Positions 32,528-40,837 are shown, counted from the first letter of the stretch. The stretch: DNA of 57,577 bases from Rossellomorea vietnamensis (GCF_008180615.1 NZ_VTEH01000028.1:1-57577), one strand, 5' to 3'. Notes: generated by a model not told the origin, from the letters alone. Numbers and translations: made by a program.

Positions 32528-34072
32528 CTATTCATCAAAATCGTTTTTCTTTTTTTTCTCGGTATGCGGTTGATATCTCAGAATTGATTTAGGACGTAAA
32601 TAGCTTGGTCTTTTATTTGTTTTACTGAAAGATAAACGGAAAAAGGTATCCCCAAAATCTTTTGGCCTGAATGGATAGAGGGGAACTGTATAAGGTGCGC
32701 CTAATGATTCTAACCGGGTAAGGTGTACTAGTATAAAACAGATTCCTACAACAATACCCAGCATGCCCCATATAGAAGCAAATAAAATTAAAGGAAAACG
32801 CAAAAACCGAATCGTATTCGACATTTTATAATTAGGAGTCGTAAAGGAGGCTAATGCTGCTAATGCAACCATAATAAGAAGTACATTGCTGGTAAGAGCT
32901 GCCTCAACGGATGCTTGACCGATAACGATACCGCCGACTATACCCAGAGTTTGACCTACTTTCGTTGGCAGTCGGGCTCCGGCCTCTCGCAGAAGTTCAA
33001 TTGTAAGTTCCAAAAATAGTACTTCCAATACCGGAGGAAATGGTACATTATGACGTGAAAAGCCAAGGGTATTTAGCATAATTCTAGGTATGATTTCATA
33101 ATGGAAGGTTAATATGGCTACGTAAGTAGGAGTAGCAAAAATTGAGAAAAGAACACTGAAAACACGTATTAAGCGAAAAAAAGAACCAAGAAGCCAAGGC
33201 AGATAGTAGTCCTCAGGAGATGAAAAAAAATCAAGCAAGGTAGAGGGCCCTGTAATTGCATAAGATGAACCATGATTAAATACCACCACTTGTCCTTTTA
33301 TCAAAGCGAATGCAGCCTTGTCTATGCGTTCGGTGGATAAAAAAAGCGGAAATGGTGTTAAAGAATTATCTTCTATTATTTGATGAAGTTGAGATGAATC
33401 AAATACCACATCAAAATTTATATCTTGTAAACGTTGAGTCATTGTTTGAATATATTGATCGTTGGTAACCCCGTCAATATAGGCGATGACTACTTTGGTG
33501 TGTGAATAAGAACCAATATGAATTTCTTTGAAAATTAAATTAGGAGTATTTATATTCTGCCTTAGCAAATTAATATTGGTTACAATATTTTCAACAAACC
33601 CAATTCTTGGCCCGATCACACTGTATTCATTTTCAACGTTGTTTTCCTCGCGCATCCCAGCCTTTGTATCAGCCATATTAATTAAGGCGCATTTTTGATC
33701 TTTTTCTCTAATCTGCAGAACGACATATCCTTTAAGGATTTTAGTTTCAATCTCGTTCATATCTTCTGTAATAACTATATCTTCAATCGGAATGATCTTT
33801 TTTATATCATCTATATCATTTAGTTTTTCAGGATGAAAATTTGGAGACCTGAAGACACACAGAACTTTCTCTTCCAGTCGGAGATGATCGACAAGAGTAC
33901 CATAATAGGAAATGATTAAATATCCCTTTATGTCGGTTACCGGAAGTTGATGAAAATCATGAGACTCTTTCGTTTTAGCAAACAATTCTTCAATACTTGA
34001 ATAGCTGGTGGCTTGAGAATTTTTTGCTTGTGCTTTCTTTTTATTTCCTGCTGACCGTTTTTTGAAAAACAT
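32528..34072 (-). CDS. Germinant receptor subunit, GerA family
   Basis: The 514-aa protein has a soluble N-terminal domain of about 280 residues, then the GerA membrane core (YLPWLLGSFFRLIRVFSVLF, NVPFPPVLEVLFLELTIELL, REAGARLPTKVGQTLGIVGG, IGQASVEAALTSNVLLI) and a basic C-terminal tail. It forms the nutrient-gated channel-like part of a GerA-type receptor. GAGGTG lies before the ATG at 34072, three codons inside the open frame. It is the first gene of gerA-gerC-gerB. The germinant cannot be predicted. Confidence 0.95.
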   Translation of the reverse strand: MFFKKRSAGNKKKAQAKNSQATSYSSIEELFAKTKESHDFHQLPVTDIKGYLIISYYGTLVDHLRLEEKVLCVFRSPNFHPEKLNDIDDIKKIIPIEDIVITEDMNEIETKILKGYVVLQIREKDQKCALINMADTKAGMREENNVENEYSVIGPRIGFVENIVTNINLLRQNINTPNLIFKEIHIGSYSHTKVVIAYIDGVTNDQYIQTMTQRLQDINFDVVFDSSQLHQIIEDNSLTPFPLFLSTERIDKAAFALIKGQVVVFNHGSSYAITGPSTLLDFFSSPEDYYLPWLLGSFFRLIRVFSVLFSIFATPTYVAILTFHYEIIPRIMLNTLGFSRHNVPFPPVLEVLFLELTIELLREAGARLPTKVGQTLGIVGGIVIGQASVEAALTSNVLLIMVALAALASFTTPNYKMSNTIRFLRFPLILFASIWGMLGIVVGICFILVHLTRLESLGAPYTVPLYPFRPKDFGDTFFRLSFSKTNKRPSYLRPKSILRYQPHTEKKKKNDFDE

Positions 34073-34202
34073 GCAATTCACCTCAAACCCTTAAGTCCTT
34101 TATAACTATGTATAGTATGATGAACTTTCCATGTGATTATTCTATTGTCAATCTAATAATCCATAAGAGCTTAATCAATCGGTAACAATACTGACTTTAA
34201 AG

Positions 34203-34482
34203 AACAAAAGCGCAAGCGCCTTGGTCAGCCCCGACAGGCAAATGTTCCAAAGAGAAAAAAAGGCGGTCTTTCCTTTTATTCTCTTTGGGTTATTTGACCC
34301 CGAGGGGCTAGGCGCTGAAGCTGGACTGAACAAAAGCGCAAGCGCCTTGGTCAGCCCCGACAGGCAAATGTTCCAAAGAGAAAAAAAGGCGGTCTTTCCT
34401 TTTATTCTCTTTGGGTTATTTGACCCCGAGGTGCTAAGTCCGTTCCAGTGGGTACGGACCCTCAGGCGCTGAAGCTGGACGT
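34203..34482. repeat. Two tandem copies of a 126-bp dispersed repeat
   Basis: Each unit starts CAAAAGCGCAAGCGCCTTGG, continues TCAGCCCCGACAGGCAAATG and ends GGCGCTGAAGCTGGAC. The second copy (from 34329) has an insertion around GTGCTAAGTCCGTTCC. A diverged single copy lies at 37148-37275 in reverse orientation. The ends are complementary (GCGCAAGCGCC / GGCGC-type), so each unit can fold. Confidence 0.9.
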
Positions 34483-34588
34483 GGATAACAAAGCTATAAG
34501 TTATCCATAGAGGATAATTTCTTAAGCATAGAAAAAGGCTGGGACATAAGTTGAAAACTAGTCGATGTAAGTTAAAATAATCGAAAAT

Positions 34589-34637
34589 AAAACCGCATGA
34601 GATCAAGGTTATATACTTGACTTCATGCGGTTTTTTC
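34589..34637. terminator. Strong bidirectional terminator
   Basis: AAAACCGCATGA / TCATGCGGTTTT outer stem with a TCAAG / CTTGA inner stem. It is preceded by AAAGGCTGGGACATAAG, a phrase often seen in Bacillus intergenic repeats. Confidence 0.85.
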
Positions 34638-34787
34638 ATTTTATTTAACTCTATTAAAACAGGTTCCTTTTCAGGTTATTTACCGCTTTTCCTGAGCGGA
34701 AATCCATTCTTTTTACTCATCCGCAATCTTTGTGAAGAGAGCCTTTTATTAAGGTTTTGTTCCAGCCTTCCTTAAATTCTCGTGCAT

Positions 34788-35798
34788 TTATTTATCTTTT
34801 GCCAAGCCTTCGTGATCCGCAGCAGTCGGAGGTTGTTCCATCCATCCTTTTTCTATTAAAAGATTTATTCCATCTTCGGCAACTAAGGATATTTCTGTAC
34901 TCATTCGTGCATAATCTGCAGACAAGTCTCTTCTTTGGCTCATTGATAACGCTTCACTATAGTAACCCAATGCAGCAGAAAGCAGTGTTACTATATGGAA
35001 GAGCATGAGTTTATCCGAAAATGGTGGAACTTTTGAATCTGTTACTTCTGAATCAAAACTCTTTGAAACGTGTAAATTATCCTCTTTTAACATAGAGCCA
35101 AGAATATCAAAGTGTTTTATACAAATCTTCCGAGCTCGTTCCATATAGTCTCGTAACTCTTTAGACTGACAAACTTGACTGAAACCTAACTCCAGAACCA
35201 TTTTCATCATTGTCTTCTGCATATTAAGGTGTACACCACTGATTTCGATTGCATTAATGGGTCTGCGTTTCCCGAACCAACCAGTTAAATAAGTTTGCTT
35301 CTTTTCAAACTCTATCGTTTGTTGATTGTTTAAACTAGGAGGTTTATTAATAATCCCCTTTTGCAAGGAAACATTAGTTACCCTATCATACAGATCCAAT
35401 GTTTGAGAAGTACATTCAATAAAGTATTTTCTAATGTCCTCTCGAATACTGACACTAGTGGCCCCGGCATATCTTGTTAATCCGTGAATCGCCATAATAT
35501 GCAAATAAACAATCTTAAATGTATCAGTAAATAAGCTGGGCGCATCTATTGTAACGTCTTGATCTGTAAAACCTATTGGAATAGGAAGGTTTTCTTGATT
35601 TAAAAATTGCTTTGTTTTTTTTAGATGGGTTTCTGATAATTCCAGGGCGAATTGAAGTAAATTACGAATATTTTCGTCCTTAGTATCATTTAACAAATAG
35701 CGCAGAACACAATGGGATAAACTGTCATTAATATATTGTGACCAAATAGATGCATATTCAGCCGCATTAATTTTAGTTTGGTGATTAATCGGTTCCAA
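34788..35798 (-). CDS. DUF3231 protein (tandem CotF/ferritin-like domains)
   Basis: The 336-aa soluble helical protein starts at TTG, 10 nt after AGGAGGGG. It has two similar halves of about 165 residues, each a ferritin-like four-helix pattern (INAAEYASIWSQYINDSLSH, and ISGVHLNMQKTMMKMVLELG). DUF3231 proteins are Bacillus-specific and related to spore coat CotF-like proteins; their role is unproven. It is a single gene with its own terminator region, near the ger operon. Confidence 0.85.
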   Translation of the reverse strand: MEPINHQTKINAAEYASIWSQYINDSLSHCVLRYLLNDTKDENIRNLLQFALELSETHLKKTKQFLNQENLPIPIGFTDQDVTIDAPSLFTDTFKIVYLHIMAIHGLTRYAGATSVSIREDIRKYFIECTSQTLDLYDRVTNVSLQKGIINKPPSLNNQQTIEFEKKQTYLTGWFGKRRPINAIEISGVHLNMQKTMMKMVLELGFSQVCQSKELRDYMERARKICIKHFDILGSMLKEDNLHVSKSFDSEVTDSKVPPFSDKLMLFHIVTLLSAALGYYSEALSMSQRRDLSADYARMSTEISLVAEDGINLLIEKGWMEQPPTAADHEGLAKDK

Positions 35799-35930
35799 TT
35801 CAAGTACCCCTCCTAATCTTTATATAAAAAGGTTTACCATTAACAATATTTTTATTCGTGAAATTACTTGTAAGCAGATGTTCAAATAACACATATAAAA
35901 GAGCCGCACCCCCTGGTAGTATTACAAAAT

Positions 35931-35980
35931 CCGGGCCTGACCACCGGTAACTAACGTAATAGCTGGGGGGAAGCCCTGTC
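35931..35980. repeat. REP-like GGGTCAGGCC element 4 (degenerate)
   Basis: CCGGGCCTGACCACCGG, TAACTAACGTAATAGC, TGGGGGGAAGCCCTG. It is mutated in both arms. The surrounding 35815-36075 holds no gene. Confidence 0.65.
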
Positions 35981-36075
35981 TTTTTAGGTACTGTTATGTA
36001 TACAAATCTCTACAGTCTTGTGTGCTTAAACAGGGAGGGAAATCGCAGGAGAACAATATTTCTAAAACAATATCA

Positions 36076-36112
36076 AGAAGACGAAGCCTAGTTTAATAGA
36101 CTTCGTCTTCAA
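36076..36112 (-). terminator. Terminator-like hairpin after the NmrA-like gene
   Basis: GAAGACGAAG / CTTCGTCTTC stem with a 16-nt loop; the T-run is weak on the minus strand. Confidence 0.6.
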
Positions 36113-36138
36113 CCTCACATATCAAAATGCCAGTTCAT

Positions 36139-37017
36139 TTATTGTTCTTTCGTTTGATTTACAGCATCAACTATTTGTTTTAATCCTTCATTTAACGGTG
36201 TAACGGGACGACCAAGGACTTTTTCGAAATCTTCGCTTTCCACTGCTAGGGATCCGTTGCGGATGCTTTCTTGTATTCCCACTACAATAGAGACTACAAA
36301 GTCAGGTAGACCCAGCCCTTTCATGATTTCACCATACTTTTCTTCCGTGACTTGCTCGACGTGCACGTCTCTTTCTAACACGTCTCCAAGAGCAGAAACC
36401 AATTCCTCTTGGGTGTAAAGCGGACCGGAAAGCTCATATATGGTATTTTCATGTCCCTCTCCTGCAAGGACAGACGCTGCAGCTTCGGCATAATCCTGCT
36501 GCAATGCCCAGCCGGTTTTTCCTGATCCTGCTGAAGTAACCCATGGAGCACCAGCCAAAACACCTTCTATGCTCCCTGTTTCATTTTCCAAATACCAATT
36601 GTTCCGCAAGAAAGAATAAGAAATTCCTGTTTCCTTGATAGCAGCTTCCGTTGCAACATGAGGAGGGGCCATCAAGTTGTCGCTTTCCGAAGCATTGGCA
36701 ATGCTGGTATAGGCGATGAATTTGACACCGGCACGTTCGGCAGCCTTGACGGCATTGCTGTGCTGGCGGATTCTTGTATCGTTATCACCATCGGCAGAAA
36801 TAATCAATAGGCGGTCTATACCGGCAAAGGCAGTATCCAATGTTTCTGGATGATCAAAATCTCCATGACGGACATCTACCCCGCGGGAACGGAGGCTTTC
36901 CGCTTTCTCCGGGTTGCGGACACTGACAGCCAGCCTATCTGCTGGAACGGTTTTCAATAAGGACTCCACCACTTTTGAACCTAATTTTCCTGTTGCTCCT
37001 GTAACTAATAGTTTCAT
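36139..37017 (-). CDS. NmrA-like NAD(P)H:quinone oxidoreductase / SDR (QorB-YwnB type)
   Basis: The 292-aa atypical SDR has the N-terminal MKLLVTGATGKLGSKVVESLL, RNPEKAESLRSRGVDVRHGDF and YTSIANASESDNLM followed by ISYSFLRNNWYLEN, the pattern of QorB and NmrA-type quinone reductases. It should bind NADP(H) and reduce quinones or act as a redox sensor. GGAGG lies 8 nt before the ATG. It is transcribed from a near-consensus promoter with an operator at the start site, divergently from an Rrf2-family gene, as in the B. subtilis ywnA-ywnB pair. Confidence 0.85.
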   Translation of the reverse strand: MKLLVTGATGKLGSKVVESLLKTVPADRLAVSVRNPEKAESLRSRGVDVRHGDFDHPETLDTAFAGIDRLLIISADGDNDTRIRQHSNAVKAAERAGVKFIAYTSIANASESDNLMAPPHVATEAAIKETGISYSFLRNNWYLENETGSIEGVLAGAPWVTSAGSGKTGWALQQDYAEAAASVLAGEGHENTIYELSGPLYTQEELVSALGDVLERDVHVEQVTEEKYGEIMKGLGLPDFVVSIVVGIQESIRNGSLAVESEDFEKVLGRPVTPLNEGLKQIVDAVNQTKEQ

Positions 37018-37043
37018 AAAATAACCTCCAGTATGGTTTAGTT

Positions 37044-37097
37044 GTAATTATTTCGATTACATGTAATTATTATAGATACAGGTTGGTTATCTGTCAA
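37044..37097 (-). promoter_or_regulatory. Sigma-A promoter and Rrf2-type operator of the NmrA-like gene
   Basis: On the minus strand TTGACA (37097-37092), 17-bp spacer, TATAAT (37074-37069). Directly downstream are half-sites GTAAT-N7-ATTAC-AT-GTAAT (37044-37067), including the perfect palindrome ATTACATGTAAT. A second copy with the same spacing precedes the Rrf2 gene. Confidence 0.75.
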
Positions 37098-37147
37098 CAG
37101 CTTGCACTTTCGATTTTAATTTTTGCTAAGGAAATTATGATTTATGT

Positions 37148-37275
37148 CAGCATCCAGCTCCTAGCCCCCTTGGGTCATTAGCCGATCCGTCAAGAAGGGT
37201 AAAGAACAACCTTCCCACCCACTTGTCTTATGCCTGTGGGGGCTGATCAAGGCGCTTGCACTTTTGTTCTGAACC
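37148..37275 (-). repeat. Diverged single copy of the 126-bp dispersed repeat
   Basis: It runs in reverse orientation to 34203-34482: CAGCTCCTAGCCCCCTTGGG at the left and GGGGCTGATCAAGGCGCTTG, then CACTTTTGTTC, at the right; the centre differs. Confidence 0.7.
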
Positions 37276-37320
37276 GGAGATGAGTATAATAAACTTGTAA
37301 CCCAATGGATTACATGGTAA
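37263..37320 (+). promoter_or_regulatory. Promoter and operator of the Rrf2-family gene
   Basis: TATAAT at 37285-37290 with a TTTGTT -35-like box 16 bp upstream. The operator GTAAC-N7-ATTAC-AT-GGTAA (37297-37320) has the same half-site order and spacing as the one at 37044-37067, and also sits just downstream of the -10 box. Confidence 0.65.
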
Positions 37321-37355
37321 AAATGTTAGTCCTACATGTTAGGGAGGTACCAAGG

Positions 37356-37799
37356 ATGTCAATCAGCAGCCGATTCGCTGTGGGAATTCATATACTAAGC
37401 CTGTTGGAATACAATAAGAACGGGGTAAGTTCATCTGAATATCTGGCGGGAAGCGTCGGGACGAATCCCGCTTTCATCAGAAAGATCATGGGGATGCTTA
37501 AAAATTCCGGATTAATAAAGGTAAGACCGGGTGTGGCCGGTGCCGTGCCGGCCAGGGAATTAACGGACATTACCCTGTTGGATGTGTATAAGGCAGTTAA
37601 TGTTGTCGAGGACCAGGAATTATTCAGTATTCATGAAAATCCCAATCCTAAATGCCCGGTTGGAAGGAATATTCAGGATACGATTGGTCCGCTTTTCACT
37701 ATAGCCCAGACAGCATTGGAGAAAGCACTGGGACATGTGACGATTGATGATGTAGTAAGGGATATTATTGAAAAGGAAAAAGTGAATAGTCTTGAATAA
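37356..37799 (+). CDS. Rrf2-family transcriptional regulator (YwnA-like)
   Basis: The 147-aa winged-helix protein: ISSRFAVGIHILSLLEYN, recognition region SSEYLAGSVGTNPAFIRKIM, wing GLIKVRPGVAGAVPARE. It has a single Cys (NPKCPVG), so no three-Cys iron-sulfur site as in IscR; the Cys may sense redox or electrophiles. ATG at 37356 is used because AGGGAGG lies 8 nt upstream. It probably represses itself and the divergent quinone reductase-like gene through the paired operators. Confidence 0.9.
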   Translation: MSISSRFAVGIHILSLLEYNKNGVSSSEYLAGSVGTNPAFIRKIMGMLKNSGLIKVRPGVAGAVPARELTDITLLDVYKAVNVVEDQELFSIHENPNPKCPVGRNIQDTIGPLFTIAQTALEKALGHVTIDDVVRDIIEKEKVNSLE

Positions 37800-37845
37800 T
37801 GGGTGAGGGGCATTTCTTCAGAAATGTTCCTTTTTCATTAAAATT

Positions 37846-37898
37846 AGTGCCTGACCCCCGCTACACTAACATATTAATGTAACGGGGGTCAGGCACTG
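37846..37898. repeat. REP-like GGGTCAGGCC element 5
   Basis: GTGCCTGACCCCCG, CTACACTAACATATTAATGT, AACGGGGGTCAGGCACT. Near-perfect outer arms, with compensatory G/A-type change in the arm tips (GTGCC/GGCAC). Confidence 0.85.
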
Positions 37899-37904
37899 TC
37901 TTTC

Positions 37905-38075
37905 CAATCCCCGCACTGAAAAGGGCGATATAAATGGCTATTCCAGCAAGTATATTTTTTTCTGTCTTTTTAATGAAAGCTATAACGCCAAAAATCACAG
38001 ATAAAATAATGGACAAGGCTATAAGAGATAAAACGAAATAGATATCAATCCTTATTAGTCTATAGAGTATCGCAA
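37905..38075 (-). pseudogene. Two-helix membrane-protein fragment between REP elements
   Basis: On the minus strand an open stretch reads IDIYFVLSLIALSIILSVIF, then GVIAFIKKTEKNILAGIAIY and IALFSAG. It lacks a start codon and is framed by REP-like elements on both sides. It is a remnant of a small membrane protein. Confidence 0.4.
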
Positions 38076-38083
38076 AGGGAGAT

Positions 38084-38138
38084 CAGGGCCTGACCTCCAG
38101 TACACTAACGCATTAACGTACCGGGGGTCAGGCCCCGT
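38084..38138. repeat. REP-like GGGTCAGGCC element 6
   Basis: CAGGGCCTGACCTCC, AGTACACTAACGCATTAACG, TACCGGGGGTCAGGCCCCG. Full length. Confidence 0.9.
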
Positions 38139-38194
38139 CTTTCCATCATATTAAGCTTAGGGGGATTTCGGATTCTATTTGGACAGAGGAAGAA

Positions 38195-38236
38195 ACCAGA
38201 ACACTAATGTATTAACTTACGGTAGTCTGGCCCCTG
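38195..38236. repeat. REP-like element 7 (degenerate)
   Basis: ACCAGAACACTAATGTATTA then ACTTACGGTAGTCTGGCCCC; only the centre and right arm are recognisable. Confidence 0.65.
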
Positions 38237-38269
38237 TATCGAGTTGATAGTAGGAAAGGAGAGATATAA

Positions 38270-38509
38270 ATGAGAAATCAAGAAGATTTCCGGGATGTCC
38301 CAGCGGGTGGAACCATCAGCTTTCAACACTTACTGATTTATTTGGAACAGGGAAGAGAAATAGAATTTATTTATATGGATAAAGAATATTTTATCTCTAA
38401 TACGAACGAAGGAAGAGCTTTGTGGAATGGTGATAATAAGATGAGTGATTACTTTAACAAGGAAGATTTGTATTTTACAGAATCAGTAAAATGGATGGAG
38501 TTTCTTTAG
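38270..38509 (+). CDS. Small hypothetical protein
   Basis: The 79-aa acidic protein (FRDVPAGGTISFQHLLIYLE, EIEFIYMDKEYFISNTN) starts 7 nt after AAAGGAGAG and ends in a terminator-like hairpin. Beta-rich, no signal or membrane segment. Unrecognised; its size, acidity and surroundings of immunity-like genes would fit an orphan immunity protein. Confidence 0.55.
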   Translation: MRNQEDFRDVPAGGTISFQHLLIYLEQGREIEFIYMDKEYFISNTNEGRALWNGDNKMSDYFNKEDLYFTESVKWMEFL

Positions 38510-38545
38510 CCGACATTTTCAAACGAAGTCTAGCGGCTATTTCTA
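38509..38545 (+). terminator. Terminator of the small gene
   Basis: TAGCCG / CGGCTA stem overlapping the stop codon, then TTTCTACTGTTTTTT. Confidence 0.55.
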
Positions 38546-38560
38546 CTGTTTTTTAGGGGG

Positions 38561-38603
38561 AATCTCAGTCCCCAGCACAGTAACGTACTGGGGGTCAGGA
38601 CCC
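38561..38603. repeat. REP-like element 8 (short)
   Basis: CAGTCCCCAGCACAGTAACG then TACTGGGGGTCAGGACC; the centre is shortened. Confidence 0.7.
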
Positions 38604-38616
38604 GACTTTCATGTTC

Positions 38617-38961
38617 TTATTTTTCATATCTTTCAATGCCGTGTAATTCAAATAATTCTCCTGAATTAAAAAGTACTATTGTAACTTCTGCTGAAACACT
38701 TGTAATTCCATTATCACCATTTGCGATTTCCTTTAATGTCTCTAATGCTTCTTGTGTTCTATAGTCAACTAATAAGGCATAAACACAAGTGCTTGATAAA
38801 ACACTAGGGAGTTCGCTTTTAAGTAATTGATCTATTAAATCTTTAGCTAGTTGGTGATCCCTCTTCATCATGTCTCCGATTTCAATTATCCTTTCAGAGG
38901 AATACTTTCCATCCTTATATTTACCACTTTTTTGTGTTTCCTCAAATTTGATTGCGTGCAT
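38617..38961 (-). CDS. DUF2019-like (HEAT-type) small protein, possible immunity protein
   Basis: The 114-aa helical protein: FEETQKSGKYKDGKYSSERI, LIDQLLKSELPSVLSSTCVY, TQEALETLKEIANG. The layout (helix, (Y/K)-rich linker, HEAT-like helices) is that of DUF2019, often found beside polymorphic toxins. The ATG at 38961 has no ribosome binding site, but the same frame stays open upstream as IKNIIDPLAKEFT, which looks like the true N-terminus without a normal start codon (ATA at its head). It may be a damaged gene. Confidence 0.5.
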   Translation of the reverse strand: MHAIKFEETQKSGKYKDGKYSSERIIEIGDMMKRDHQLAKDLIDQLLKSELPSVLSSTCVYALLVDYRTQEALETLKEIANGDNGITSVSAEVTIVLFNSGELFELHGIERYEK

Positions 38962-39177
38962 TGTAAATTCTTTTGCGAGTGGGTCGATAATATTTTTTAT
39001 ATATATACCGCCTTATTACTATTCTACTTGCTTCATTATTATTTAAGCCGTATTCATATTGGTAGTCAAAACTTTTCCCTGGCTTTGAATGATAGGGGCA
39101 AGTAATTCTGTAATGATGTTGTGTATTTGATGCTGCAGTAGTTCTAGTGTTTTGAATTGATGAGGTATGTAGAAATC
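38942..39177 (-). pseudogene. Possible C-terminal fragment of a secreted toxin
   Basis: On the minus strand, overlapping the DUF2019-like gene start, an open frame reads YRITCPYHSKPGKSFDYQYE, then YGLNNNEASRIVIRRYIYKK and YYRPTRKRIYNARNQI. Its N-terminal side is cut by a REP-like element. A toxin tail followed by an immunity gene is the usual order, so I suspect a polymorphic-toxin remnant; the family is not recognised. Confidence 0.3.
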
Positions 39178-39229
39178 GTGGCCTGACCACCATCACACTA
39201 ACGCATTAACGTACCGCAGGTCAGGCCCT
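39178..39229. repeat. REP-like GGGTCAGGCC element 9
   Basis: GTGGCCTGACCACC, ATCACACTAACGCATTAACG, TACCGCAGGTCAGGCCC, immediately before the stop of the DUF5071-like gene. Confidence 0.85.
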
Positions 39230-39230
39230 T

Positions 39231-39698
39231 TTATTCTGCCGCTATTCTCATTTTTTCAAAAGTAACCGGATTACTGAAATCCTCTTTAGATATATTCAAA
39301 CTCTCACATGCATAATAGAGGTGCTCCAACCAGTCATCATCTCCACAGTTGACAGCTTCTTCGCATTCTTTCTCAATATAGGGAGTGCTGATATCCTTAC
39401 CTACATCCCTGAAAGTTGCTATTGCTTCCATGGCACCTGGCCAGTTCCGGTCCTGTAATAAGCGGACTAATTTGGGTAATGCCTGTTTGTTTCGCGGGTA
39501 GCCCATAGTTCTTAATAGGGACACACCATTTTCCCAGCATTCTTTTCCGTACGTGGGAATCAGCAAATCCACCTGATCAGGAGGCAATTGAAAAAGAACC
39601 TTCTTTGCTACTTCCTGCTGTTCCTCAGGAAGTAACCAGTTCAGATTGTAGACATAGTAGATAATCTCTTCTTTTTCCAAAACAATATAGTCAGTCAT
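39231..39698 (-). CDS. DUF5071-like protein, copy B
   Basis: The 155-aa complete version of the gene cut at the window start. Motifs: LPEEQQEVAKKVLFQLPPDQ, ENGVSLLRTMGYPRNKQALP, VRLLQDRNWPGAMEAIATF, ISTPYIEKECEEAVNCGDDD. The LQD-NWP motif is the DUF5071 signature. ATG (39698) has GAGGTG about 12 nt upstream; GTG at 39713 is an alternative. No function is established; its company of other HEAT-like small proteins suggests an immunity-type role. Confidence 0.75.
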   Translation of the reverse strand: MTDYIVLEKEEIIYYVYNLNWLLPEEQQEVAKKVLFQLPPDQVDLLIPTYGKECWENGVSLLRTMGYPRNKQALPKLVRLLQDRNWPGAMEAIATFRDVGKDISTPYIEKECEEAVNCGDDDWLEHLYYACESLNISKEDFSNPVTFEKMRIAAE

Positions 39699-39784
39699 AA
39701 CGTTGGTAAGCACCTCAGTTTTTAGAAGATACAGAAATAGCCTGAAGGATTTTTGAGGAAATCAGACTTCTTGACCCCCTCTAA

Positions 39785-40591
39785 TCATTCTTTAGTAATC
39801 TCATACATTCCTCCCTGTAAAAGAATGGACTGGTCTTGGCGGCCGTTTTCAAGCTGCAGGCCAAAAGGTTTTTCGCCAAACGCCTGGAGAAAATCCTTAA
39901 CCACGCCATCCTCAACAGGAGTACAAAACAACAGGTTTCCGTGCGGCAAGTAAAGGCGCTGGCATTTTGCACCCCATTCCTCATTTATGTACGTCTCTCC
40001 GATTTGCAGATCGAAAAGGGAAGACCAGCTGAAAATTGTATCATCCAAATCTTCAACTGCAAAATACACATCCTTTATTTGAGGAGAGCCGGCTGGATGG
40101 CTGGAGTGTACCTTCAGTTTCTCTCTCCTAACCGCATCACCTTCTCCCCATTGGATGAAGAAGGGAAGGGGAAGTGTTGGATGCTCCTCTGCGATAAACA
40201 GCATGGACCATTGCAGAAGTTCTCCACTGTCCGTTAACCGCGAACCTTTAACAGGGCCATGGAGTTTAAGACCTTTTTCTTTAAGTTCGGCAGCAAGTTG
40301 ATCCATGTTATTCGTCCTGAGTGCGATCCTCCCCGGGTGGTCACCCAAAGGCAGCTCAGCCACAAGCTGTTGAATCAGCGGGTTATCGTCAACCTGTATG
40401 GAAACAGACCGATCCTGAATTCCGAGCCATTCGATATAACTCAAACCAAAATATGCAAGCGTGTTATGAGTCCCCCAGTTTTCATGCTTCCCACCCTCAA
40501 TAGCCTGGATGCCGTGCTGCAGCATTTTATTTTTCGCGGATGCAGGGTTAGATGAAAAGTGGACAAGGTGGTCAAAGGCGAGTGAAGTCAT
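39785..40591 (-). CDS. Glyoxalase-like domain (VOC superfamily) protein, copy B
   Basis: The 268-aa paralogue of 453-1259 with the same start, length and motifs (FDHLVHFSSNP, GGKHENWGTHNTLAYFG, YIEWLGI). Differences from copy A include the segment TPVEDGVVKDFLQAFGEKPF against TPVGDDFIKDFLDDFGERPF. Both copies are intact, with no stop or frameshift, so both are probably under selection or the duplication is recent. GAGGGA precedes the ATG. Confidence 0.8.
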   Translation of the reverse strand: MTSLAFDHLVHFSSNPASAKNKMLQHGIQAIEGGKHENWGTHNTLAYFGLSYIEWLGIQDRSVSIQVDDNPLIQQLVAELPLGDHPGRIALRTNNMDQLAAELKEKGLKLHGPVKGSRLTDSGELLQWSMLFIAEEHPTLPLPFFIQWGEGDAVRREKLKVHSSHPAGSPQIKDVYFAVEDLDDTIFSWSSLFDLQIGETYINEEWGAKCQRLYLPHGNLLFCTPVEDGVVKDFLQAFGEKPFGLQLENGRQDQSILLQGGMYEITKE

Positions 40592-40696
40592 TTTGTATCC
40601 CTCGTTTCTGTTTAGTGATGTGATTCTATTTTAGCAGGTTTCCAGAAATATCTAAGTGTCTTTGCTTCTACCGTATTAACGCATCGGCTATATTTA

Positions 40697-40731
40697 TCGA
40701 CAAATGTCGGGAAGTCACTGTGACATTAAAT
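40697..40731 (+). repeat. Double-palindrome dispersed element, copy 4
   Basis: TCGACAAATGTCGGGAAGTC then ACTGTGACATTAAATC; it marks the outer edge of 1.4-kb repeat copy B. Confidence 0.85.
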
Positions 40732-40837
40732 CAATAGATTTATAGTATCTTTAAAACGATTGGACATCCTTAATATTACAGTTAGGGGTGTTCATTTGTT
40801 ATAATAGATTAATAATTCAAAACTTTAAGGTGAGTAT

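Larger units (their letters stand above)
39333..40732. repeat. 1.4-kb direct repeat, copy B
   Basis: Direct repeat of 1-1400 (constant offset 39332). It spans most of the DUF5071-like gene, the glyoxalase-like gene and its upstream region, and ends at the same double-palindrome element as copy A. Confidence 0.95.

Noticed and set aside
34203..34482. CRISPR array
   Set aside because: Only two long tandem units of 126 bp without spacer-repeat periodicity; no cas genes.
34175..34639. 154-aa minus-strand ORF
   Set aside because: It runs through two tandem intergenic repeat copies and repeats its own sequence; no ribosome binding site.
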